From positions 1 to 18,557 of the forward strand of contig JAOTZA010000022.1 of assembly GCA_029861655.1 (NCBI GenBank): a stretch of DNA of 18,557 nt, in the 5' to 3' direction. Source of the DNA: Acidobacteriota bacterium. GTDB lineage: Bacteria > Acidobacteriota > Thermoanaerobaculia > Multivoradales > JAHEKO01. Positions 7,151 through 13,134 of the stretch are shown piece by piece. The notes beneath the pieces are model-generated. The model was not told the origin of the DNA and searched no databases. It worked only from the letters and a program-made list of their open reading frames with translations. Every line of letters begins with the position of its first letter. The stretch's first letter is position 1. Both the position numbers and the translations under genes were made by a program.

Positions 7151-8163
7151 CAAAACCTCGAGAGAGAACGCTCGCGGGCGGGGAGAATCTCCAGACAGGT
7201 CGTCCACCAGCCCGAGAGAACCGTTTCCACGAATTCCTCTGGAAGCTCTTCGGTCCGCATCTCCTTGGCCAGGGCATCGTGGTCGTATTCGAGCGGCAGA
7301 AGTTCGACGTTGAGCTTGTCGTTGCGCTCTTCCAGCAAGCTGTACCAGACGTGGGTGTTTCCGTCATTGGCCGGCCGGCCGATAACGCCGACGTTGACCA
7401 CATCACGCCCGGAAGGCAGTTGCCGGTGCCAGTGAAGCCCGGTGTGAGTGCAGAGAAACCCGTCGCACCCGTGCTGATCGAGAAGTACCTCCAAGAAAGC
7501 AACCGGAGTGGTGGATTGGAAAAGGAACTCGTTGATCCTGCGTGGCGAACCATGAACGAGGAGCAATTCGCGCGAGCCGACGTTTACGCGGCGCGTCTTG
7601 GGGAGCGTTCCCATCCAGCGCTTGAAGTCGGGCGAGGCATGGCTTGCGGTGTAGCCGTAGGAGACTTCCGCGAAGTGGTTGTCGCGCGGGTCGGTGTAGC
7701 CGCAGTCGCAGTCATCATGCCCGGTCGAGAGCGATGCTTCATAGTTACCCTGGATCGTCAGCACCTCGCCTTGCTCGAGCAAAGGTCTGACCTTTTCCGG
7801 GTTGGGGCCGAACCCACCGAGATCGCCCAGGCAGTAGACGGCTTCGGCGCCACGCCTGGCGGCGTCGTCCAGTAGCGCGGTGAGGGCAAAATGGTTGTTG
7901 TAGACGCCGCCACAGACCGCGACCCGTGAGTAAGGACCCTCTATGGGGGCCTTTTCGGCTGAGCCGGAGAGAAAACGGGAACGCTCCTCGTCTCTCTCCA
8001 CGCGACTCAAGCGCCGACCGGTCTTTTCGGTGGCTTCGCGGAATCGACCGAGCGGCACCAGCTTCTCGCCCCAAGTGGCGAGACCGCGATGGGCGACGAG
8101 CCGCTCACGCTCCTCGGTGCGTCGGCGCCTGGCGTCCGGGTCTTCGGGTGTGCGGTTCGACAT
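7150..8163 (-). CDS. Metallophosphoesterase-fold protein with a degenerate first metal site
   Basis: A 337-residue calcineurin-like metallophosphoesterase-fold protein with an ~80-residue basic N-terminal extension. In place of the DxH motif, residues 85-90 read GGVYNN, so Asp and His are replaced by Gly86 and Tyr88. Asp114 in LGDLGG, Asn140 in GNYE, His204 in LVHGSP and His240 in CTHTG remain, while the second His of GHTH is Gly242. By the standard two-metal layout, site 1 loses three ligands while site 2 is complete. A Cys/Asp-rich insertion follows GNYE (DDCDC, 150-154), and histidines cluster at 244 and 246 (LHWH). ATG 8163 has GAGG 7 nt upstream; the frame is open to 8196. It is probably a specialised enzyme or binding protein of the operon. 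The reading frame is intact, so this is not a pseudogene. Confidence 0.8.
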   Translation of the reverse strand: MSNRTPEDPDARRRRTEERERLVAHRGLATWGEKLVPLGRFREATEKTGRRLSRVERDEERSRFLSGSAEKAPIEGPYSRVAVCGGVYNNHFALTALLDDAARRGAEAVYCLGDLGGFGPNPEKVRPLLEQGEVLTIQGNYEASLSTGHDDCDCGYTDPRDNHFAEVSYGYTASHASPDFKRWMGTLPKTRRVNVGSRELLLVHGSPRRINEFLFQSTTPVAFLEVLLDQHGCDGFLCTHTGLHWHRQLPSGRDVVNVGVIGRPANDGNTHVWYSLLEERNDKLNVELLPLEYDHDALAKEMRTEELPEEFVETVLSGWWTTCLEILPARERSLSRF

Positions 8164-8170
8164 CAGTGGG

Positions 8171-8174
8171 CCTC
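8171..8174 (-). promoter_or_regulatory. Ribosome binding site for the metallophosphoesterase-like gene
   Basis: GAGG on the minus strand sits 7 nt before ATG 8163. It supports that start over ATG 8196. The 91-nt gap after the radical SAM gene (8164-8254) otherwise holds nothing recognisable. Confidence 0.6.
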
Positions 8175-8254
8175 GGGATCCTCGCCACCCCGCCAAGTCT
8201 TCGCTGGCGTGAGCAGCAAGGCGCCGGATTGCTGCGAGTGCGAGGGGAGAGCCG

Positions 8255-9118
8255 TCATGTCCTGCAGCTCACACCGTACACATGGCAGGTCCAGCAAGCA
8301 GGGTGACCGAGCGGGAAGGGCACCAGGGTGTCGGTAAGTGCTTCCCCCATCTTGGCGCTGGGTTCGTTGACCAGGATGGGGCAGACCCACACACCCTGGT
8401 CTGTGACCATGCGGCTGTTGGAACACTGAAGATGGCTCCAGTCTCCGCACAGGGCGTCCGCGCCCGAGAGCGTTTGCCAGTTCTCATAGGCACCCGTCCT
8501 CTCGGCTTCGGCGCCAATCCGAAAGACCGGCAGGATCTTGAGCCGCGGTTTCTGGATGCCGAGTTCGCGAACCAAGGCGAAGAAACGCTCTCTGCCGCCG
8601 ACCGAGCCGTTCTCGTCGTGAACCTCGGTCACGGTGATGACCGGATTGAGACCTTCGAGATAGAGAGCACGAACACCCTGGAGGATGCGGTCAAAGGTTC
8701 CCTCGCCGCGAATCGGGTCGTTGGTCTCGGCGTTGTAGCCGTCGAGCGAGATCCGGAAGTCGAGCGAGTAGTCGGCCTTGTCGGCGATCGCCCTCAAGCG
8801 TTGGCAGCGGTCGGGGGGCAAAAGCAGTCCATTGGTCAGCACGGTCGCCGGCCCGAACGCTAGGGTACTTTCGAGGATCGCCTCCATCTCGGGGTTGAGG
8901 AACGGTTCGCCACCGGTGAAGTAGTACTCCTTGACACCGAGTCGGGCTCCTTCTTTCAGGTAGGGCTCGATCTCGGCAAGGCTCATGGCTTCGTGGGTAT
9001 GGTTTGTGGGAGAGCTCGACACAAAACAGTGGCTGCACGCCAGGTTGCAAACCGTACCGGCGACCTGAAACCAGACCGTGTCGAGCGAGGCGAGCCCAAC
9101 CTGCGGAACCGTATTCAT
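8255..9118 (-). CDS. Radical SAM protein with C-terminal auxiliary-cluster-like cysteines
   Basis: A 287-residue radical SAM enzyme. The 4Fe-4S motif CxxxCxxC is Cys24, Cys28, Cys31 (CNLACSHC), and the SAM-binding GGE motif is at 69-71 (FTGGEPF). Six cysteines near the C-terminus (about 224, 232, 246, 275, 278, 285) resemble a SPASM/twitch auxiliary Fe-S domain. Both the overall length and the absence of a DUF3641-type cysteine-rich tail separate it from ArsS, the radical SAM enzyme of arsenosugar biosynthesis. It also lacks an RCCLKC-type motif as in ArsL. It lies 16 nt after the ArsM-like gene, with GAGG 8 nt before ATG 9118. The likely role is a radical carbon transfer or modification on an arsenic- or selenium-bearing intermediate, or on an unknown small molecule; this is inferred from context only. 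Confidence 0.85.
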   Translation of the reverse strand: MNTVPQVGLASLDTVWFQVAGTVCNLACSHCFVSSSPTNHTHEAMSLAEIEPYLKEGARLGVKEYYFTGGEPFLNPEMEAILESTLAFGPATVLTNGLLLPPDRCQRLRAIADKADYSLDFRISLDGYNAETNDPIRGEGTFDRILQGVRALYLEGLNPVITVTEVHDENGSVGGRERFFALVRELGIQKPRLKILPVFRIGAEAERTGAYENWQTLSGADALCGDWSHLQCSNSRMVTDQGVWVCPILVNEPSAKMGEALTDTLVPFPLGHPACWTCHVYGVSCRT

Positions 9119-9126
9119 TCGATCCG

Positions 9127-9130
9127 CCTC
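9127..9130 (-). promoter_or_regulatory. Ribosome binding site for the radical SAM gene
   Basis: GAGG on the minus strand is 8 nt before ATG 9118, in the 16-nt gap after the methyltransferase stop. It rules out the long upstream extension to 9442, which would lie inside the methyltransferase gene. Confidence 0.65.
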
Positions 9131-9134
9131 AGAG

Positions 9135-10292
9135 CTAGCAGCAGCCATCTCCCGGCTCGCAGCAGGCGACCGGTTCGCTGGTGGCGTGGTAGTCCTGACC
9201 CTTGGTTTCGCGCGGGTGTCGAAGCGGTGTTCGCGAGCAGTCGAAGGGTCCCGCCTTCTCGAGCGGCACCTCTTCCAGAGGTTCGACAAAGTCGAAATGA
9301 CCCTTGTATGGCTCTTGTGAGTACAGCCGACGGGTTTTGTCGCAGACGGCGTAGCGGCGACCGCGCTCCATCCGATGCCCGTCGTCATCCAGGACCTCTT
9401 TGAACGGTCCGCGGTAGACCGCCGCCTGGAGCCTCTCGACACACGGTCCCTCCTTGCCTTTGAAGGCCTCGACCGTCAGCGAACGGAACTCGATCCCCTC
9501 GACCGTGCGCCACGGCTCGCTCTGGCGGTCGAGAACACGAAGACCATAAAAGCCGGCCTGCTCGAAAGCTTCCAGAAAGCCGTCTTCCGTAAACGCTCCG
9601 GAGATACATCCGCTCCAAAGCTCCGGATCTTTTCGCATTTCAATCGGAATCTCTTCGTCGCTGACGATGTCCGAGATCACCGCGCGGCCACCGTTGTTGA
9701 GAACACGATAGATCTCGCGAAAAAGTGCGCCTTTATCGCTGTTGTCGACCAGGTTGAGGACGCAATTGGAGACCACGACGTCCACCGAGTCGCTTTCGAT
9801 GAGAGGTTGCTGGTCCCTCAGCTTCTGGGCCCGACGTTCGGCTGCGAGCAAGCTCTCGGTCGAGTCGATCGGGGAGCTCTCGAGCTCGCGATCCAGGGCA
9901 TCGACATCGAGCGCTAGATCCTGGATCCGCCCACGGCGAAACTCGACGTTGGCGTAGCCGAGGCTCTTGGCGACAACCGGCGCGTTGCGCTTTGCCACAT
10001 CGAGCATCTCGTCGGTCATATCGACCCCGATTACCCGGCCGCTTTCTCCCACGACCTGAGCGGCGATAAAACAGATCTTTCCGGTGCCACTTCCCAGATC
10101 GAGCACGGTCTCGCCTTCGCGCAGGTATCGGCTTGGATCGCCACAGCCGTAATCCCGCTCGAGCACCTCCCTCGGGATGACCTCCAGATACTTAGGGTCG
10201 TAGTCGATCGGGCAGCAGAGATCGGCGACCAATTCTTGGGCGCCCTCGCTGTAACGGTCTTTAACGCTTTTTTCTAAATCCGCAACGCTCAT
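9135..10292 (-). CDS. arsM: ArsM-like arsenite S-adenosylmethionine methyltransferase with C-terminal extension
   Basis: A 385-residue SAM-dependent methyltransferase of the ArsM/AS3MT family, which methylates trivalent arsenic. Motif I is DLGSGTGK (65-72). Cysteines stand where ArsM proteins bind As(III): Cys26/27, Cys50 in DYGCGDP, Cys177 in SNCVLN and Cys229 in WSGCISGA. Residues ~131-165 form a helical insertion. About 120 extra residues after the Rossmann domain carry EFRSLTV, CDKT and a DCSRTPLRHPRETKG segment, ending in two Cys pairs (CCEPGDGCC), a layout typical of arsenosugar-cluster ArsM proteins. A GAGGAG lies about 11 nt before ATG 10292. It is 74 nt downstream of the DUF2064 gene and 16 nt upstream of the radical SAM gene. 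The methyl acceptor is expected to be arsenic; selenium or another thiophilic element is possible. No arsR, arsB or arsC is in the window. Confidence 0.87.
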   Translation of the reverse strand: MSVADLEKSVKDRYSEGAQELVADLCCPIDYDPKYLEVIPREVLERDYGCGDPSRYLREGETVLDLGSGTGKICFIAAQVVGESGRVIGVDMTDEMLDVAKRNAPVVAKSLGYANVEFRRGRIQDLALDVDALDRELESSPIDSTESLLAAERRAQKLRDQQPLIESDSVDVVVSNCVLNLVDNSDKGALFREIYRVLNNGGRAVISDIVSDEEIPIEMRKDPELWSGCISGAFTEDGFLEAFEQAGFYGLRVLDRQSEPWRTVEGIEFRSLTVEAFKGKEGPCVERLQAAVYRGPFKEVLDDDGHRMERGRRYAVCDKTRRLYSQEPYKGHFDFVEPLEEVPLEKAGPFDCSRTPLRHPRETKGQDYHATSEPVACCEPGDGCC

Positions 10293-10366
10293 GGCGATAC
10301 GTTCTCCTCAGGGGAATGGGCGCTCGATCCAAGAGGCCCGGTTTGGTTTCTTCTCGAAACGGAGAC

Positions 10367-11170
10367 TCAGCGCACCGGCGGTGGCGAGCGGCCTGAGCCA
10401 ACCGCGACGGTGGAAAGCCTCGGCGAGCCGATACGCGGCGGGGTTTCGAGACGACGGAGAGCTGCAATGGCGCGACGGAGAAACCGGAGAAGCGGCCACC
10501 ATTCGAACTCATCGAGCTCCGGTGTCGACACCCGGAATCGTCGGGGTGCGGTTGCCAGCCAAGCGGCAAGATCCGAGGGCCGGTCGAGGTCCGTCAGCGA
10601 TTCGAGAAGAAGACACGGACGACCGCTCTGTTGAAGCTGTTTCTGCAAGGACGAGAGCGTGTCGGCCCGGCACCACGAGGTGGCGGCGAGTTCCTCGGCG
10701 AGGGGTCTCGAAGCTGCGAGCAGATAGAAGCCGCCATCGGTCGACGGTCCGAGCACAACGGCTTCCGAATCTAGACGAAGGGTCGCCAGTGCACGTCGAA
10801 GATGACCGCCACCGAGGTCCGGTGCATCTGTTCCGACGACAAGTATGGGTCCGCCGCTGCTGCAAAACGCCTCGAACGTTTCGGCGATGGCGGTACACAG
10901 GCGGTCCCCAAGACCGAGACCTTTTTGTGGCAGACGGTCGACTCCTTCGGGAAGCTCCAACGGGGCGGGTGACGACACGACGATGTGACAGCCCGCTGCC
11001 CGACCGGCTTCAATGGCCACCTCGAGCCCACGGTGATGAAGCGCCAGCTCAAGCTGGCGGAGCCGTGGGGGCAGCAGGCGGCGACGAGCTCTCTCTCGCT
11101 CGGCCCCGCGAGTGAAAATCAGAAGGGTGGGAGCAGTGTCCGGTAGCGGATGATCGCTTGGTTTTCTCAT
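10367..11170 (-). CDS. DUF2064 / TIGR04282-type glycosyl- or nucleotidyltransferase (arsenosugar-associated)
   Basis: A 267-residue GT-A-fold transferase of the DUF2064 family, often annotated as arsenosugar biosynthesis or rSAM/selenodomain-associated transferase 1 (TIGR04282). It is the first gene of the minus-strand operon. Diagnostic motifs are VVGTDAPDL (111-119, metal-binding Asp), GPSTDGGFYLL (141-151) and DLDRPSDLAAW (194-204). The usual N-terminal KTRL signature is replaced by an Arg-rich stretch (REARRRLL-like, about 25-33). Residues 205-267 are an extra tail without recognised domain. ATG 11170 has no clear SD, and the start is 85 bp from the divergent PKS gene. It probably activates or transfers a sugar in an organoarsenical pathway, by analogy with neighbours in known clusters. 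Confidence 0.82.
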   Translation of the reverse strand: MRKPSDHPLPDTAPTLLIFTRGAERERARRRLLPPRLRQLELALHHRGLEVAIEAGRAAGCHIVVSSPAPLELPEGVDRLPQKGLGLGDRLCTAIAETFEAFCSSGGPILVVGTDAPDLGGGHLRRALATLRLDSEAVVLGPSTDGGFYLLAASRPLAEELAATSWCRADTLSSLQKQLQQSGRPCLLLESLTDLDRPSDLAAWLATAPRRFRVSTPELDEFEWWPLLRFLRRAIAALRRLETPPRIGSPRLSTVAVGSGRSPPPVR

Positions 11171-11175
11171 AGAAA

Positions 11176-11203
11176 GCCAACGAAGTGTATACGTTCGGTT
11201 GGC
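11176..11203. promoter_or_regulatory. 28-bp dyad in the divergent gap, candidate shared operator
   Basis: GCCAAC (11176-11181) and GTTGGC (11198-11203) are perfect inverted 6-mers. Their centre, 11189.5, coincides with the perfect palindrome GTATAC (11187-11192). It lies 5 bp before the minus-strand start codon (11170) and 52 bp before the plus-strand start (11256). It overlaps a possible minus-strand -10 element, as expected of a repressor site. No regulator gene is nearby. Confidence 0.45.
11186..11191 (-). promoter_or_regulatory. Possible -10 element of the minus-strand operon
   Basis: TATACA on the minus strand ends 15 nt before ATG 11170, giving a very short leader. No convincing -35 element is found 17 nt upstream, so this is weak. 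Confidence 0.3.
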
Positions 11204-11240
11204 TGGAGTGGTTTGCCGCTCGGGCCGCGGCCGGCCGGGC

Positions 11241-11246
11241 TATCAT
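11241..11246 (+). promoter_or_regulatory. Possible -10 element for the type III PKS operon
   Basis: TATCAT ends 9 nt before ATG 11256, which has no SD. If real, the mRNA would be leaderless or nearly so. No good -35 is visible in the GC-rich stretch upstream. Confidence 0.25.
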
Positions 11247-11255
11247 GATGCCTGG

Positions 11256-12314
11256 ATGCCACTCGCGACACTGGCAGCCGTTGGTTCGGCCTTCCCCCAG
11301 AACTACTATGACCAAGAGGCGCTACTGGCGGCGCTGCGCGAAGCGTGGTCGGGTGAGCTTTTCAACATCGAGCGGCTCGAGCGTCTGCATAAGAACGTTC
11401 TGGTGGGAGGTCGTCATCTGGCCCTCCCAATCGAGGAGTACAACGCTCTCGACAACTGGGGAAAAGCGAACGATGCCTGGATCACGGTCGCCGAGAAGGT
11501 TGGTGCCCAGGCGGTTCGGCGAGCGCTCGAGAGCGCCGGCCTGGGTGTCGAAGACGTCGGCTGTCTGATCTTTGTATCCGTCACCGGGATCGCGACTCCG
11601 TCGATCGATGCACGTCTGATGAACCGTTTGGGTCTGCCATCGCGAGTCAAGCGTCTACCCATCTTTGGACTCGGCTGTGTCGCCGGTGCAGCAGGGACCG
11701 CTCGAGCCGCGGACTACGTCAAAGCCTTTCCCGAAGAGATAGCGGTCCTCTTGTCGGTCGAATTGTGCTCTCTCACGCTGCAGCTCAAGGACTTCTCGAT
11801 CGCCAACTTGATCTCTTCCGGGCTGTTCGGTGATGGGGCGGCAGCCGTGGTGGTGGCGGGTGAGGAGCGTCGTTTGCCTGGACCCCGTGTCGTGGCCAGC
11901 CGTTCGGTCTTCTATCGAGATTCGGAAAGAGTGATGGGCTGGGACATCTCTGAGAAGGGGTTTCAGGTGGTGTTGTCGCCGGAGGTACCCGAAGTAGTGC
12001 GTCAGCACCTACGCCGCGACGTAGATACGTTTCTTGCCGACCACGGTTTGAGCAAGGAGTCGATTACCTCGTGGGTGGCCCACCCGGGTGGACCAAAGGT
12101 GCTCGAAGCGATGCAGGAGTCACTCGACCTCGAGCCGGAAGCCCTTGCCGTCACCTGGGCCAGCCTCCGGGAGGTCGGCAACCTGTCGTCGACATCCGTA
12201 TTGTTGGTGCTCGAGGAAACTCTGAGGAACCACCGCCCCGAGAGAGGCGCCAAAGGATTGTTACTGGCACTCGGCCCCGGGTTCTGTTCCGAGCTTGTGC
12301 TTCTGGAGTGGTAG
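11256..12314 (+). CDS. Type III polyketide synthase (chalcone synthase-like; alkylresorcinol/alkylpyrone synthase candidate)
   Basis: A 352-residue homodimeric ketosynthase that extends an acyl starter with malonyl-CoA and cyclises the product. The Cys-His-Asn catalytic triad is complete: Cys141 in FGLGCVAGAAG, His276 in VAHPGG and Asn309 in REVGNLSS. The C-terminal GFGPG-type loop reads ALGPG. The CVAGAAG context is shared by bacterial alkylpyrone/alkylresorcinol synthases. ATG 11256 is chosen because it begins the family-like PLATLAAVGSAFP strand; a start at 11199 would add an unrelated Arg/Gly-rich segment and include the dyad. It is the first of five co-directional genes, and the ACP and fatty-acyl-AMP ligase downstream suggest an acyl-ACP or fatty acyl starter and a long-chain phenolic lipid product. 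Confidence 0.92.
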   Translation: MPLATLAAVGSAFPQNYYDQEALLAALREAWSGELFNIERLERLHKNVLVGGRHLALPIEEYNALDNWGKANDAWITVAEKVGAQAVRRALESAGLGVEDVGCLIFVSVTGIATPSIDARLMNRLGLPSRVKRLPIFGLGCVAGAAGTARAADYVKAFPEEIAVLLSVELCSLTLQLKDFSIANLISSGLFGDGAAAVVVAGEERRLPGPRVVASRSVFYRDSERVMGWDISEKGFQVVLSPEVPEVVRQHLRRDVDTFLADHGLSKESITSWVAHPGGPKVLEAMQESLDLEPEALAVTWASLREVGNLSSTSVLLVLEETLRNHRPERGAKGLLLALGPGFCSELVLLEW

Positions 12315-12323
12315 GGGCATGTC

Positions 12324-12327
12324 GGAG
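12324..12327 (+). promoter_or_regulatory. Ribosome binding site supporting a CTG start at 12336
   Basis: GGAG lies 8 nt before an in-frame CTG at 12336. The next usable starts, GTG 12375 and 12378, have no SD and would remove most of the first membrane helix. Confidence 0.5.
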
Positions 12328-12335
12328 ACACAACA

Positions 12336-12881
12336 CTGAACACGCGCGTCCTCTTTGTCGCGCTCGTCGCGATTGTGGTGATCGAACGGATCTTCGAGCT
12401 TAGATTCTCGCGGCGCAACACGAAGCGGGCCCTAGCACGGGGAGCGATCGAGGTCGGCTCGGGCCATTACCCATGGATGGTGGCCTTGCACAGCCTCTTT
12501 CTGTTTTCGGCGTGCGCCGAGGTCCTGGCGCTCGAACGACCCTTTGTCGGGGGTCTGGCCGGGGGGATGCTGGTGCTTCTCGGCGGCGCCGCCGCGATGC
12601 GTTTCTGGGCGATCGCCACCCTGGGCCGCCGCTGGACAACCCGTGTGATCTGCTGGCCGGGTCGACCCGTGACCCGGAGCGGGCCCTATCGTTATTTGAA
12701 GCACCCAAATTATCTGGCTGTAGTCATCGAGATCTTTGCTTTGCCGTTGGTGCATTCCGCATGGCTGACGGCAGTTGTCTTCAGCCTGCTAAACGTTGCT
12801 CTCTTGAGCGTCAGAATAAGAGTCGAGGAGACGGCCCTTGCGGAGCACTCTTCATATGACGACAGATTCCCCAAACGCTGA
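12336..12881 (+). CDS. Isoprenylcysteine carboxyl methyltransferase-like membrane methyltransferase (SrsB-like)
   Basis: A 181-residue integral-membrane methyltransferase of the ICMT/PEMT-like family (PF04140-type). From a CTG start the protein opens with a membrane helix (VLFVALVAIVVI), then ERIFELRFSRRN, which is the usual family N-terminus. The SAM-binding C-terminal half has SGPYRYLKHPNYLA, then a hydrophobic segment, and RVEETAL with a downstream Tyr/Phe pair. Next to type III PKSs, as in srsAB, such enzymes O-methylate alkylresorcinol-type phenolic lipids, so that role is inferred. It begins 21 nt after the PKS stop and its last 26 nt overlap the ACP gene. If CTG is not used, the start would be GTG 12375. 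Confidence 0.82.
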   Translation: MNTRVLFVALVAIVVIERIFELRFSRRNTKRALARGAIEVGSGHYPWMVALHSLFLFSACAEVLALERPFVGGLAGGMLVLLGGAAAMRFWAIATLGRRWTTRVICWPGRPVTRSGPYRYLKHPNYLAVVIEIFALPLVHSAWLTAVVFSLLNVALLSVRIRVEETALAEHSSYDDRFPKR

Positions 12882-13134
12882 CTCCCGCGACGTGCTCGCC
12901 GAGATCGAGCGGCTGGCAAGGGAAAAGGTCGGCTGGAGCGGTCGGCTGGAGCGCTCGATGCGATTGGTGGAGGATCTGCAGCTGGATTCGATCCGCAATC
13001 TGACACTGGCGATCGAGATCGAAAACCACTTCCGGATCGCGATCGGCCAGGAAGACGAAGGCGACCTCGAGACGGTGGGTGACCTGGTCGACCTCGTCCA
13101 GCGCGAGCTCGACGCCGTGGGACCCGAGCCATGA
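12856..13134 (+). CDS. Acyl carrier protein
   Basis: A 92-residue carrier protein (PP-binding, PF00550). The phosphopantetheine attachment serine is Ser45 in LQLDSIRN; Ile replaces the usual Leu after it. The helix pattern and overall acidity (GQEDEGDLETVGD) fit an ACP. ATG 12856 has GGAG about 10 nt upstream; the frame is open to 12838 but those codons look unlike an ACP start. It overlaps the methyltransferase by 26 nt, and its stop overlaps the ligase start (ATGA), so the three are translationally coupled. It most likely carries the acyl chain activated by the adjacent FAAL for delivery to the type III PKS. Its 4'-phosphopantetheinyl transferase must be encoded elsewhere. Confidence 0.88.
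   Translation: MTTDSPNADSRDVLAEIERLAREKVGWSGRLERSMRLVEDLQLDSIRNLTLAIEIENHFRIAIGQEDEGDLETVGDLVDLVQRELDAVGPEP

Noticed and set aside
7150..8163. The metallophosphoesterase-like gene as a decaying pseudogene
   Set aside because: The frame is intact over 337 codons, has a good ribosome binding site and coupled overlap with the next gene, and the losses are confined to site 1 ligands.
8255..8257. TGA at the end of the radical SAM gene read as selenocysteine, since related loci are called selenodomain-associated
   Set aside because: The readthrough sequence is Arg-rich and unlike a known C-terminal domain, I see no convincing SECIS-like hairpin, and the following gene has its own ribosome binding site.
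10291..11115. Plus-strand open frame of 274 codons opposite the DUF2064 gene
   Set aside because: Its translation is Arg/Pro/Gly-rich without any family motif, while the minus frame has TDAPDL and GPSTDGGFYLL.
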